DNA of 64,000 nucleotides from Nonomuraea longispora (GTDB taxonomy: Bacteria > Actinomycetota > Actinomycetes > Streptosporangiales > Streptosporangiaceae), in contig NZ_SMJZ01000010.1 in assembly GCF_004348345.1 (NCBI RefSeq), positions 1-64,000 on the forward strand, given 5' to 3'. The notes below the pieces were generated by a model that was not told the DNA's origin, ran no database searches, and saw only the letters and a list, made by a program, of their open reading frames with translations. Below are positions 14,642 to 23,269 of the stretch, in pieces; positions within the stretch are counted from its first letter, which is position 1; each line of letters starts with the position of its first letter. The position numbers and the translations under genes are program-made.

Positions 14642-16684
14642 TCAGCGCAGGAAGGCGGCGGCCACGCCCGCGTCGACCGGGACGTGCAGCCCCGTCGTGT
14701 GGGCGAGGTCGCCCGCGGTGAGCACGAAGACCGCGGCGGCCACGTGCTCGGGCAGTACCTCCCGCTTGAGCAGGGTGCGCTGGGCGTAGAACTCGCCCAG
14801 CTTCTCCTCCTCCACCCCGTAGACGGCCGCGCGGTTGGCGCCCCAGCCGGAGGCGAAGATGCCGGAGCCGCGTACCACGCCGTCGGGGTTGATGCCGTTG
14901 ACGCGGATGCCGTGCCCGCCCAGCTCGGCCGCCAGCAGCCGCACCTGGTGCGCCTGGTCGGCCTTGGCCGCGCCGTAGGCGACGTTGTTCGGGCCGGCGA
15001 AGACGGCGTTCTTGGAGGAGATGTAGACGAGGTCGCCGCCCATGGCCTGGTCGATCATGACCTTGGCGGTCTCGCGCGAGACCAGGAACGAGCCGCGCGC
15101 CATGACGTCGTGCTGCAGGTCCCAGTCGGCCAGCGAGGTCTCCAGCAACGAGCGCGACAACGACAGCCCGGCGTTGTTGACCACCAGGTCCACGCCGCCG
15201 AAGGCGAGCACGCCCGCGCGCACCGCCGCGGCGACCTGCTCCTCCGACGTGACGTCGACCGCGACCGCCACGGCGACGTCCGGCTCGCGGTGTGCTCCCG
15301 CGCCCAGCTCGGCGGCCACCTTCTCGGCGGCGGCCACGTCGCGGTCGGCGACGATCACGCACGCGCCCTCGGCGGCGAGCCTGCGCGCGGTGGCCGCGCC
15401 GATGCCGGAGCCGCCGCCGGTGACCAGCGCGACCCGCGTGGCCAGCGGCTTCGGCCTGGGCATGCGGCGGAGCTTGGCCTCCTCGAGCTCCCAGTACTCG
15501 ATGCGGAACTTCTCCGACTCGGGGATGGGGGCGTAGGTGGAGACGGACTCGGCACCGCGCATGACGTTGATGGCGTTGACGTAGAACTCGCCGGCCACGC
15601 GGGCGGTCTGCTTGTCCTTGCCGAACGAGAACATGCCGACGCCCGGCACCAGCACGATCGCCGGGTCCGCGCCGCGCATGGGCGGCGAGGCCGGGGTGGC
15701 GTGGCGCCGGTAGTAGGCGGTGTAGTCGTCGCGGTAGGCGGCGTGCAGTTCGCGCAGCCGCTCGGCGGCCTGCTCCAGCGGCGCGTCCGGAGGCAGGTCG
15801 AGCACGAGCGGCGCGACCTTGGTGCGCAGGAAGTGGTCGGGGCAGGACGTGCCCAGCGCCGCCAGCCTCGGGTGCTCGGCCCGGGAGACGAAGTCGAGCA
15901 CCTCGGGCGTGCCGGTGTAGTGGCCGACCACGCGCAGGTCGGTGGAGGCCAGGCCGCGGATCACCGGGAACAGCGCGGCGGCGCGGGCGTGCCGCTCCTG
16001 CTCGGGCAGCGCCGGGTGGATCACCGGGCCGAACGGGTCCTTGCGGCCGTGCTCGGCGAGGTACGCCTCCGCGGTCCTGATGATCTCCAGCGAGCGGGCC
16101 TCACACTCCTCGGACGTCGAGCCCCACGCGGTGATGCCGTGGCCGCCGAGGACGCACCCGATGGCCTGCGGGTTCGCCTCATTGATGGCGGCGATGTCCA
16201 GGCCCAGCCGGAAGCCCGGCCGCCGCCACGGCACCCACACCACCCGGTCGCCGAACACGCGCCGGGTCAGCTCCTCGCCGTCGGCGGCGGTGGCCAGCGC
16301 GATGCCCGCGTCAGGGTGAAGGTGGTCGACGTGGGCCGCCTCGACCAGGCCGTGCATGGCGGTGTCGATCGACGGCGCCGCCCCGCCCCTGCCGTGCAGG
16401 CAGTAGTCGAACGCCGCCACCATCTCGTCCTCGCGCTCGACGCCCGGGAAGACGTCCTTGAGAGCGCGCAGCCGGTCGAGACGGAGCACGGCGAGGCCGG
16501 ACTCCTTGAGCGTGCCCAGGTCCCCGCCGGAGCCCTTGACCCAGAGCAGCTCGACGTCCTCGCCCGTGACCGGGTCGGGCGCGGCGCCCTTGGCCGAGGT
16601 GTTGCCGCCCGCGAAGTTGGTGTTGCGCGGGTCGGCGCCCAGGCGGTGCGATCGTTCCAGCAGCTCGTTGATGACGTTGGACAT
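14642..16684 (-). CDS. rhaD: Bifunctional rhamnulose-1-phosphate aldolase / lactaldehyde dehydrogenase
   Basis: The 680-residue fusion has two parts. Residues 1 to about 400 are a class II aldolase/adducin domain (TNFAGGNTSAKG, HVDHLHPDAGIA with metal His residues, GCVLGGHGITAWG). From about 415 a short-chain dehydrogenase follows, with ALVTGGGSGIGAATARRLA, VNNAGLS and the catalytic YGAAKADQ. By analogy with YuxG-type proteins it cleaves L-rhamnulose-1-phosphate to dihydroxyacetone phosphate and L-lactaldehyde and oxidises or reduces the aldehyde on the same chain; the redox direction is not told by sequence. It is the last gene of rhaM-rhaI-rhaD, six bases after rhaI. Confidence 0.92.
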   Translation of the reverse strand: MSNVINELLERSHRLGADPRNTNFAGGNTSAKGAAPDPVTGEDVELLWVKGSGGDLGTLKESGLAVLRLDRLRALKDVFPGVEREDEMVAAFDYCLHGRGGAAPSIDTAMHGLVEAAHVDHLHPDAGIALATAADGEELTRRVFGDRVVWVPWRRPGFRLGLDIAAINEANPQAIGCVLGGHGITAWGSTSEECEARSLEIIRTAEAYLAEHGRKDPFGPVIHPALPEQERHARAAALFPVIRGLASTDLRVVGHYTGTPEVLDFVSRAEHPRLAALGTSCPDHFLRTKVAPLVLDLPPDAPLEQAAERLRELHAAYRDDYTAYYRRHATPASPPMRGADPAIVLVPGVGMFSFGKDKQTARVAGEFYVNAINVMRGAESVSTYAPIPESEKFRIEYWELEEAKLRRMPRPKPLATRVALVTGGGSGIGAATARRLAAEGACVIVADRDVAAAEKVAAELGAGAHREPDVAVAVAVDVTSEEQVAAAVRAGVLAFGGVDLVVNNAGLSLSRSLLETSLADWDLQHDVMARGSFLVSRETAKVMIDQAMGGDLVYISSKNAVFAGPNNVAYGAAKADQAHQVRLLAAELGGHGIRVNGINPDGVVRGSGIFASGWGANRAAVYGVEEEKLGEFYAQRTLLKREVLPEHVAAAVFVLTAGDLAHTTGLHVPVDAGVAAAFLR

Positions 16685-16690
16685 GGTGGT

Positions 16691-17848
16691 TCAGGCCCCC
16701 CAGCCGGCCTGCTGACCGCCGACGCGCTCGGCGGCGATCTTCTCGAAGTATCCGGACCCGGCGTACGCGGCCATCGGGTCGGGCGCGAGGCCCATCTCCT
16801 CCCGCAACTGTGCCAGCAGCGGGCGCACGTCCGTGTCGTAGGCGTCCATGAACACGGCGTTGGCGGCCAGCACGTCGCCCTCGGCCTGCGCCGCCGACAG
16901 CGCGTCGCGGTCCACCAGCAGCGCCTTGGCGGTGGCCTCCTGCACGTTCATGACCGAGCGGATCTGGCCCGGGATCTTGGGCTCGATGTTGTGGCACTGG
17001 TCGAGCATGAACGCCACGCCGGCCTCGGGGTCGAGCCCGCCGCCGCGGACGACCTCGTACATGATGCGGAACAGCTGGAACGGGTCGGCGGCGCCCACCA
17101 TGAGGTCGTCGTCGGCGTAGAAGCGGGAGTTGAAGTCGAAGCCGCCGAGCTTGCCCTCGCGCAGCAGGAACGCCACGATGAACTCGATGTTGACGCCCGG
17201 CGCGTGATGGCCGGTGTCCACGACCACCTGCGCCTTGGGGCCGAGCCTGACGCAGTGGGCGTACGCGGTGCCCCAGTCGGGCACGTCGGTGGCGTAGAAG
17301 GCCGGCTCGAACAGTTTGTACTCCAGCAGGAACCGCTGGCCGTCGCCGAGCCGCCCGTAGACCTCGGCCAGCGCCTCGGCCAGGCGGCCCTGGCGGGCCC
17401 TGAGGTCGTCCTGACCCGGGTAGTTGATGCCGTCGGAGAACCACAGCTTGAGGGTGCCGGAACCGGTGGCGTCCATGATGTCGACGCACTCGAGCAGGTG
17501 GTCGGTGGCCTTGCGGCGCACCCGCGCCGACGGGTGGGTGACGCTGCCGAGCATGTAGTCGTCGTCCTGGAAGACGTTGGAGTTGATGGCTCCGATGCCG
17601 ACGCCCAGCTCGCGGGCGTGCCGGGCGAGGTCGGCGTAGTCGTCCACCCTGTCCCACGGGATGTGCAGGGCGACCGTGGGGGCGATGCCGGTGTGGGCGT
17701 GCACCTGGGCGGCGTCGGCGAGCTTCTCGTACGGGTCGCGCGGCACCCCCTTCTGGGCGAACACCTTGAACCTGGTGCCGCTGTTGCCGTACGCCCAGGA
17801 GGGTGTCTCGATGTGCTGCGCCCGCAGCACGGCCTTGATGTCAGTCAT
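16691..17848 (-). CDS. rhaI: L-rhamnose isomerase
   Basis: The 385-residue TIM-barrel isomerase turns L-rhamnose into L-rhamnulose. It belongs to the Pseudomonas stutzeri-type RhaI rather than the E. coli RhaA type: it opens PSWAYGNSGTRFKVFAQ and has the metal-ligand segments FLLEYKLFEPAFYATDVPDW and VVVDTGHHAPGVN, with DFNSRFYADDDLM later. Mn2+ or another divalent metal is expected. Length matches the family. It lies between rhaM (10 nt) and rhaD (6 nt) and should be cotranscribed with them. Confidence 0.93.
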   Translation of the reverse strand: MTDIKAVLRAQHIETPSWAYGNSGTRFKVFAQKGVPRDPYEKLADAAQVHAHTGIAPTVALHIPWDRVDDYADLARHARELGVGIGAINSNVFQDDDYMLGSVTHPSARVRRKATDHLLECVDIMDATGSGTLKLWFSDGINYPGQDDLRARQGRLAEALAEVYGRLGDGQRFLLEYKLFEPAFYATDVPDWGTAYAHCVRLGPKAQVVVDTGHHAPGVNIEFIVAFLLREGKLGGFDFNSRFYADDDLMVGAADPFQLFRIMYEVVRGGGLDPEAGVAFMLDQCHNIEPKIPGQIRSVMNVQEATAKALLVDRDALSAAQAEGDVLAANAVFMDAYDTDVRPLLAQLREEMGLAPDPMAAYAGSGYFEKIAAERVGGQQAGWGA

Positions 17849-17858
17849 TACTCCCCGA

Positions 17859-18176
17859 TCAGTCCAGGTGGAAGACTTCGGTCAGCGGTTTCATGCCCTC
17901 GTCGGGGCGGCCGTCGAGGTCCTCGAAGAACGGCGCCATCTCCGCCTGCCAGCGGGCGTTGACCTCGGTCTCGGCCATGGCCTTCTGGGCGGCCTCGAAG
18001 TCCTCGGTCTCCAGATAGCCCACGAGCAGGCCGTCGTCCCTGAGGAAGAGCGAGTAGTTGTGCCAGCCGGTGCGCGACAGCGCCTCTCGCATCTCCGGCC
18101 AGACCTCGCGGTGGCGCTCGCGATATTCCGCCAGCCGCTCGGGGCGGACTTTCAGCAGGAAGCAGACGCGTTGCAC
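17859..18176 (-). CDS. rhaM: L-rhamnose mutarotase
   Basis: The 105-residue protein interconverts alpha and beta L-rhamnose before isomerisation. The family start QRVCFLLKVRPERLAEYRERH with the catalytic His, and LFLRDDGLLVGYLE in the middle, are diagnostic, and the length fits the usual 104 or so. The GTG at 18176 has GGGGAG five bases upstream; the in-frame TTG at 18191 is inside the operator region and is rejected. First gene of the operon. Confidence 0.93.
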   Translation of the reverse strand: MQRVCFLLKVRPERLAEYRERHREVWPEMREALSRTGWHNYSLFLRDDGLLVGYLETEDFEAAQKAMAETEVNARWQAEMAPFFEDLDGRPDEGMKPLTEVFHLD

Positions 18177-18187
18177 CGGCACTCCCC

Positions 18188-18203
18188 TCAAAACGTTTTA
18201 ATG
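18188..18203 (-). promoter_or_regulatory. RhaR-type operator at rhaM
   Basis: The minus strand reads CATTAAAACGTTTTGA, centred on a CG within the perfect palindrome AAAACGTTTT. The motif recurs three times around the LacI-family gene rhaR. It starts about four bases downstream of the predicted transcription start, a repressor position. Confidence 0.7.
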
Positions 18204-18213
18204 TTTCGCCAGG

Positions 18214-18243
18214 AAACTATGATTTCCCGCTGCCCGCTGTCAA
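18214..18243 (-). promoter_or_regulatory. Promoter of rhaMID
   Basis: A consensus TTGACA -35 (18238-18243), an 18-nt spacer and a TAGTTT -10 (18214-18219) on the minus strand place the start near 18207, with the operator directly after. Confidence 0.6.
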
Positions 18244-18304
18244 TGCGCACCCGGCCCTCCCGCTGTCCCGGCGCAGGTGGGACGCCGGGACCGCACGTCG
18301 CGAC

Positions 18305-20233
18305 TCAGCGGGTGACCACGCGGACGTCACCGGCCGCCACGGTGACGGATTCGCCCGACGCCGTGGTCACGACGGCGTCCTCGGCCGTGTGGTTGATCGC
18401 GAACAGGTGGGAGCGGCCCCCGGGGTGGGAGCGCCGCACGACCTCGACCCCCGGCGGGCACGTCGCGGGCGGCCTGACCTCGGCCTCGGCGCAGACCGCG
18501 GCGATCACCTCGGCCAGCGCGCCGTCGTCGAGTCTCGTGGTCAGGTAGTGGGCGGCGCCCTCGCCCCACACGTTGCGGGTCCAGGCGGGCTCTCCGGTGG
18601 CGTACGTGTCGAGCACCTTCGCGCTGGTGGCGTGCGCGAGCTCGCTCCACACGCCGCCCGACCCGCCCGAGGCCAGCGAGATCGGGCCGTCCAGAGGGAA
18701 GAACTCCTCGACGGTGACGCCCAGCAGGTCGCGCCACGCCCCCGGGTAGCCGCCGAGGCGCACCCTGTCGTGCTCGTCGACGATCCCGCTGTACGGGCCG
18801 ACGAGCGTCACGCCGCCCGCCCGTACGAACCCTTCCAGGTTGGCCGCCCCCGAGTCGCTCACCAGGTAGAGCGCGGGGACAAGGACCAGGCGGTAGCCCG
18901 TCAGGTCGCCCTCGGGGTGCGCCAGGTCGCAGGTGAGTCCGGCCCGCCACAACGCGGCGTGCCAGCGTTTGGCCTCCTCCACCGGGTCGAGCTCGGACGA
19001 GGGCTGGGCGGGATGGTCCTGCGCCCACACGCTGGAGTGGTCGATCAGGATGGCGGCGTCGGCCTTGACCCTGCTGCCCGCCACCTCGGCGAGCCCGGCG
19101 AGTTCGGCCCCGAGCGCGCTCACCTCGCGCCAGACCTTGGTGTCGACGCCGGCGTGCGGGAGCATCGCCGAGTGCCACTTCTCGGCGCCGGCGCGCGAGG
19201 CCCGCCACTGGAAGAACATGATCCCGTCGGCGCCCCTGGCCAGGTGGGCCAGCGAGTTGCGGCGCAGCTCGCCGGGGGCCTTGGCGCGGTTGCGCGGCTG
19301 CCAGTTGACCGCGCTGGTCGAGTGCTCCATCAGCCACCAGGGGCGGCCGCCGTTGAGCGAGCGCGCGTAGTCGGCGGCGAAGGCCAGGTCGATGTGGGGT
19401 TCCTCGCGGGCGCCGATCAGGTAGTGGTCGGTGGAGACGACGTCGAGTTCGGCGGCGAAGGCCCAGCAGTCCATGTCCCAGTGGGCGCCCGCCATGAGGT
19501 TCGTGGTCGCGGGCACGCCCGGGCTCAGCTCCCGCAGCAGGTCGCGTTCGGCGACGTAGAGCTCGACGAGCGCGTCGGAGCTGAACCTGCGAAAGTCGAG
19601 CTGCTGTCCGGGGTTGGGGAGGCTCGGGGTGTCACGCGGCGGCAGGATCTGCGCCCACTCGCCGTAGTGCTGGGACCAGAACGCGGTGCCCCAGGCGTCG
19701 TTGAGCGCCTCCAGTGAGGCGTAGTGGGAGCGCAGCCAGGCACGGAACGCGGCGGCCGAGGTGTCGCAGTAGCAGCGGGCGTTGTGGCATCCGTACTCGT
19801 TGTGCACGTGCCACAGGGCCAGGGCCGGATGGTCGCGGTAGCGGGTGGCCACCTGCTCCGTGATGCGCAGCGCCTTCTCGCGGTAGATCGGCGAGCTGGG
19901 GCAGAAGCCCTGCCTGCTGCCGTGGTGCAGCCGCCGGCCGGCGGAGTCCACCGGCAGCGCCTCGGGATAGGCGTCGCCGAACCAGGGCGGAGGGGAGGCG
20001 GTCGGCGTGGCGAGGTTGGCCGCGATCCCGTTGGCGGCCAGCAGGTCCATGACACGGTCGAACCAGGCGAAGTCGAACACGCCTTCGACGGGCTCCAGCA
20101 GCGACCAGGAGAAGACGCCCACGCTGACCCGGTTGACGCCGGCCTCGCGCATCAGCGCGACGTCCTGCTCCCAGGTCTCCTCGGGCCACTGCTCGGGATT
20201 CCAGTCCCCGCCGTAAGCGATGACATCCGGCAT
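18305..20233 (-). CDS. GH42 beta-galactosidase
   Basis: The 642-residue enzyme has the GH42 order: TIM barrel from residue 1 with GGDWNPEQWP, acid/base Glu146 in HNEYG, a Cys cluster typical of the zinc site in this family (CH-N-ARCYC just after), and nucleophile Glu303 in LMEHS. Then come the A-type trimerisation/glutaminase-like domain and a short beta tail. No signal peptide is seen, so it acts in the cytosol on small imported galactosides. Its promoter carries the rhamnose operator, so its substrate may come from rhamnose- and galactose-containing pectin, but the family also includes arabinogalactan- and lactose-type enzymes. Start has AAAGGCAGG upstream. Confidence 0.9.
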   Translation of the reverse strand: MPDVIAYGGDWNPEQWPEETWEQDVALMREAGVNRVSVGVFSWSLLEPVEGVFDFAWFDRVMDLLAANGIAANLATPTASPPPWFGDAYPEALPVDSAGRRLHHGSRQGFCPSSPIYREKALRITEQVATRYRDHPALALWHVHNEYGCHNARCYCDTSAAAFRAWLRSHYASLEALNDAWGTAFWSQHYGEWAQILPPRDTPSLPNPGQQLDFRRFSSDALVELYVAERDLLRELSPGVPATTNLMAGAHWDMDCWAFAAELDVVSTDHYLIGAREEPHIDLAFAADYARSLNGGRPWWLMEHSTSAVNWQPRNRAKAPGELRRNSLAHLARGADGIMFFQWRASRAGAEKWHSAMLPHAGVDTKVWREVSALGAELAGLAEVAGSRVKADAAILIDHSSVWAQDHPAQPSSELDPVEEAKRWHAALWRAGLTCDLAHPEGDLTGYRLVLVPALYLVSDSGAANLEGFVRAGGVTLVGPYSGIVDEHDRVRLGGYPGAWRDLLGVTVEEFFPLDGPISLASGGSGGVWSELAHATSAKVLDTYATGEPAWTRNVWGEGAAHYLTTRLDDGALAEVIAAVCAEAEVRPPATCPPGVEVVRRSHPGGRSHLFAINHTAEDAVVTTASGESVTVAAGDVRVVTR

Positions 20234-20254
20234 GAAGCCTGCCTTTCGAGTTGC

Positions 20255-20268
20255 TGTTAGCGCTCACA
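20255..20268 (-). promoter_or_regulatory. LacI-type palindrome before the GH42 gene
   Basis: TGTTAGCGCTCACA is a near-perfect palindrome of the classical LacI/galactoside-repressor type (TGTKAGCGCTMACA). It differs from the AAAACGTT motif and lies in the 5' leader of the GH42 mRNA. Probably bound by a LacI-family regulator coded elsewhere. Confidence 0.55.
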
Positions 20269-20294
20269 GCTGGTGACGCCAGATTCACGGAGGG

Positions 20295-20323
20295 ATTAAA
20301 ACGTTCCGCGGCGTACGGCACAA
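20295..20323 (-). promoter_or_regulatory. GH42 promoter overlapped by RhaR-type operator
   Basis: On the minus strand TTGTGC (20318-20323), a 17-nt spacer and TTTAAT (20295-20300) form the promoter. The operator core AAAACGTTCC (plus strand, 20298-20307) covers the -10 and end of the spacer, so RhaR binding should block RNA polymerase. Confidence 0.55.
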
Positions 20324-20402
20324 GCCCCGGGTCGCCCGGGCAGGCACCTGCAGGATGTCGTCTGCGCATCGGCGGCCGGCCCGGGTCACAGGCGCACCCT
20401 CT

Positions 20403-20416
20403 AATAGAACGTTTTA
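20403..20416. promoter_or_regulatory. RhaR-type operator, middle of the divergent region
   Basis: AATAGAACGTTTTA matches the operator family, centred on CG at 20410-20411. It lies between the divergent GH42 and rhaR genes and could serve looping between the outer sites. Confidence 0.5.
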
Positions 20417-20505
20417 CTTCCTGCGCGGGAGGTTAGGGTTCCCTGGACGGCAGTGTCAACGCGGATCGCCATGGCAACCGGTGTCGCGAGCTGGCGTGAG
20501 GATCG

Positions 20506-20520
20506 TTAGTACGTTTTAAT
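20506..20520 (+). promoter_or_regulatory. RhaR-type operator at rhaR
   Basis: The plus strand reads TTAGTACGTTTTAAT (reverse complement ATTAAAACGTACTAA) only nine bases before the rhaR ATG, which suggests autorepression. No clear -35/-10 pair was found for this gene. Confidence 0.55.
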
Positions 20521-20528
20521 GAGGGCCC

Positions 20529-21530
20529 ATGGCCATGGTCAGCATCAAGGACGTCGCCGCGCACGCCGGCGTCTCCCCCGGCACGGTCTCCAACGTACTG
20601 AACCGGCCAGGAAAAGTCGCGCCCGCGACCAGGGAGCGGGTGGAGGCGGCCATCAGCGAGCTCGGGTTCGTCCGCCACGGCTCCGCCTCGACGCTGCGCG
20701 CCGGGCACAGCAGGACGATCGGCCTGAGCGTGATCGACATCGGCAACCCCTTCTTCACCGAGGTCGCCGCCGGGGTCGAGGACGTCTCCAGCGAGCTGGG
20801 CTACGCCGTGATCCTCGGCAACTCGGCCGGCTCGCAGGACAAGGAGGACCGCAACCTGCGGGTGCTGGCCGAGCACCGCGTACGCGGCGTGCTGATCACC
20901 CCGTCGGGCGAGGACCCCGCGCGGCTCGACCGGCTGCGCGAACACGGCATCAGCGTGGTGCTCGTCGACCACCCCGCGCACCGGCCGGACCAGTGCGCGG
21001 TGGCCGTGGACGACGTCGGCGGCGGCCGGGCCGCGGTCGCCCACCTGCTGGCCCAGGGCGCGGCCAGCGTCGCCTACGTGACCGGCCCGCTGACCATCCG
21101 GCAGTGCGTGGAACGCCAGGAGGGCGCGAGGACCGCGATGCGCGCCGCCGGGCTCGACCCCGCCGGCCTGCGGGTGATCGAGTCGATGACGATGACCGCC
21201 CGCGCGGGCGAGAAGGCGGCCTCCGACCTGATCGCGAGCGGCCTGCCCGAGTCCGTCTTCTGCGCCAACGACCTGCTGGCCCTCGGCGTGCTGCGGGCCC
21301 TGCTGCGGAGCGGGGTGCGGGTGCCCGAGGACGTCGCGCTCATCGGCTACGACGACATCGACTTCGCCGCCGCCTCGACCGTCTCGCTCAGCTCGATGCG
21401 CCAGCCGACCTACCAGCTCGGCCGTATCGCCACCGAGCTGCTGCTCGACGAGTGCGACAACCCGGAGACGCACGCGCACCAGCACATCATGTTCCAGCCC
21501 GAGCTCGTCGCCAGGGAGTCCACGCAGTGA
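20529..21530 (+). CDS. rhaR: LacI-family repressor of rhamnose genes
   Basis: The 333-residue regulator has an N-terminal LacI helix-turn-helix (SIKDVAAHAGVSPGTVSNVLN), a hinge with VRHGSASTLRAG, and a periplasmic-binding-protein-like ligand domain (IGLSVIDIGNPFF ... IGYDDIDFA ... SSMRQPTYQLG). Four CG-centred operators flank it and the rhaM promoter, and its stop overlaps rhaB, so it most likely senses L-rhamnose or a catabolite and represses the whole set. Start at ATG 20529; a second in-frame ATG two codons later is equally possible. The symbol follows role by context, not homology to the AraC-type E. coli RhaR. Confidence 0.88.
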   Translation: MAMVSIKDVAAHAGVSPGTVSNVLNRPGKVAPATRERVEAAISELGFVRHGSASTLRAGHSRTIGLSVIDIGNPFFTEVAAGVEDVSSELGYAVILGNSAGSQDKEDRNLRVLAEHRVRGVLITPSGEDPARLDRLREHGISVVLVDHPAHRPDQCAVAVDDVGGGRAAVAHLLAQGAASVAYVTGPLTIRQCVERQEGARTAMRAAGLDPAGLRVIESMTMTARAGEKAASDLIASGLPESVFCANDLLALGVLRALLRSGVRVPEDVALIGYDDIDFAAASTVSLSSMRQPTYQLGRIATELLLDECDNPETHAHQHIMFQPELVARESTQ

Positions 21531-22939
21531 GCCACCGTTTCGCCGCCGTCGATCTGGGGGCCTCCAGCGGCCGGGTGATGCTGGCCGACCTGTCCGACGG
21601 GCTGAGCCTGGCCGAGGCGCACCGGTTCGCCAACGGCCCGGTGCGCGTGGCGGACCGGCTCCACTGGGACATCCTCGGCATCTACCGGGAGATCCTGGCG
21701 GGACTGCGCGCCGCCGGGCCCGTCTCCTCCGTCGGCGTGGACTCGTGGGCGGTCGACTACGGGCTGCTCGACGAGTCGGGCGGGCTGATCGGCAACCCGG
21801 TGCACTACCGCGACGACCGCACGCGGGGGGTGCCCGAGCGGGTGGCCGCCCTGGTGGGCGCCGAGGCACTGTACGACGTGTCGGGCCTGCAGGTGCTGCC
21901 GTTCAACACCCTCTACCAGTTGCTGACGGACCGGCTCGACGGCGCCGCGACGATGGTGCTGATCCCCGACCTGATCGGTTACTGGCTCACCGGCGAGCTG
22001 GGCGCGGAGGTCACCAACGCCTCGACGACGGGGCTGCTCGACGTGCGCACCAGGTCGTGGGCGTGGCCCCTGATCGAGCGGCTCGGGCTGCCCGCCCGCC
22101 TCTTCCCGCCGCTGCGGCAGCCCGGCGAGCCGATCGGCGGGCTGCGGCGCGACGTGGCCGGGGAGATCGGCTGGTCGGCCCCCGTGAGGGCGGTGGGCTC
22201 GCACGACACGGCCTCGGCGGTCGCGGCGGTGCCCGCGTCGGGGCCGGCCTTCGCCTACATCTCGTGCGGCACGTGGTCGCTGGCCGGCGTGGAGCTGACC
22301 GGCCCCGTGCTCACGCCGCAGAGCCGGGCCGCGAACTTCACCAACGAGGCCGGCATCGACGGCACCGTCCGCTACCTGCGCAACGTCATGGGCCTGTGGC
22401 TGCTCCAGGAGTGCGTGCGCGCCTGGCCCGGCTCCGACCTGGGCGAGCTGCTCAAGGCCGCGGCGGCCGAGCGGCCGTTCGCCGCCGTGGTCAACCCCGA
22501 CGAGCCGGTGTTCCTGCCGCCGGGCGACATGCCGGCCAGGATCGCGGCCGAGTGCCGCCGCAGGGGCCAGCGGCCTCCCGCCTCACCCGCCGCCTACACG
22601 CGCTGCGTGCTGGAGAGCCTGGCGCTCGGGCACCGGCGGGCCGTGCGCCAGGCGATGGAGCTGTCGGGGCGCGACGTCGAGGTCGTGCACCTGGTGGGCG
22701 GCGGGTCGTACAACGAGTTGTTGTGCCGGCTCACCGCCGACGCCTGCGGGCTGCCGGTGGTGGCGGGCCCGGCGGAGGCGACCACGCTCGGCAACGTCCT
22801 GGTGCAGGCGCGCGCGGCCGGGCTGGTGTCCGGTCTGGAGGAGATGCGCTCGCTGGTCGCCTCCTCCCAGCCGCTGCGCCGCTACGAGCCGTCCGGCGAC
22901 GCCCGGCTCTGGGACGAGGCCGCGGCCCGCGTCTTCTGA
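21527..22939 (+). CDS. rhaB: Rhamnulokinase
   Basis: The 470-residue FGGY-family kinase phosphorylates L-rhamnulose at C1. It has the ATP loop AAVDLGASSGRVML, VDSWAVDYGLLD, LPFNTLYQLLT, and the C-terminal blocks FTNEAGIDGTVRYLRNVMG and HLVGGGSYNELLCRLTAD, the latter typical of RhaB. The GTG at 21527 overlaps the rhaR stop as GTGA. With rhaM, rhaI and rhaD it completes the path to dihydroxyacetone phosphate and lactaldehyde. Confidence 0.94.
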   Translation: MSHRFAAVDLGASSGRVMLADLSDGLSLAEAHRFANGPVRVADRLHWDILGIYREILAGLRAAGPVSSVGVDSWAVDYGLLDESGGLIGNPVHYRDDRTRGVPERVAALVGAEALYDVSGLQVLPFNTLYQLLTDRLDGAATMVLIPDLIGYWLTGELGAEVTNASTTGLLDVRTRSWAWPLIERLGLPARLFPPLRQPGEPIGGLRRDVAGEIGWSAPVRAVGSHDTASAVAAVPASGPAFAYISCGTWSLAGVELTGPVLTPQSRAANFTNEAGIDGTVRYLRNVMGLWLLQECVRAWPGSDLGELLKAAAAERPFAAVVNPDEPVFLPPGDMPARIAAECRRRGQRPPASPAAYTRCVLESLALGHRRAVRQAMELSGRDVEVVHLVGGGSYNELLCRLTADACGLPVVAGPAEATTLGNVLVQARAAGLVSGLEEMRSLVASSQPLRRYEPSGDARLWDEAAARVF

Positions 22940-23269
22940 ACCGTCCTGACCTGCGTTTTCCGGTTTCCGTCCTCGCCGGGCAGGGCACGAGTCGGTCCGG
23001 GGGACATCGGGTGTGCGGAGCGCGGCATGGAGAGCGGAGCGTGAGCTGCGGATGAAGCGGAAAGTCGTCGAATACCTGCCGTTCATGGGCGTCGTCCTGA
23101 TGGTGTGCACGGCGTCCTGGCTGGTGAGCAGGTCTTTTTCGGCCCGCCCTGCCGCGTTCGGGAATGACGGGGGCGGGCCGGTACGCGGCCGCGTGTGAGG
23201 TGGATGCCGGCCGCACGTCTTGGCCGGGGTCCGGCTGCCTGCCGCCGGAGGGCGACGTACGATCAGCAG
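22940..23269. other. Intergenic region with one doubtful small ORF
   Basis: No conserved gene or clear promoter is seen in this 330-bp gap between rhaB and the DUF4916 gene. No terminator-like hairpin of note was found after rhaB. A possible 48-residue membrane peptide is listed separately. Confidence 0.4.
23052..23198 (+). CDS. Possible small single-span membrane peptide
   Basis: The 48-residue frame starts MKRKVVEYLPFMGVVLMV, giving a positively charged N-terminus and one hydrophobic segment (about residues 8-25), then a polar Gly-rich tail. GAGCTGCGG before the ATG is a weak ribosome site. The membrane-like layout is the only support; no family is recognised, and chance is a real possibility. 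Confidence 0.25.
   Translation: MKRKVVEYLPFMGVVLMVCTASWLVSRSFSARPAAFGNDGGGPVRGRV

Noticed and set aside
14684-17962. A very long plus-strand open frame (over 1000 codons) across rhaD and rhaI
   Set aside because: It is antisense to two clearly recognised enzymes. Its translation is His/Val/Arg/Gly-biased without domains. Long antisense frames are expected in such GC-rich DNA.
20295-20520. Reading the AAAACGTT sites as random AT-rich patches
   Set aside because: Four sites share the CG-centred core and sit at promoter or start positions of the same regulon, so chance is less likely than an operator role.
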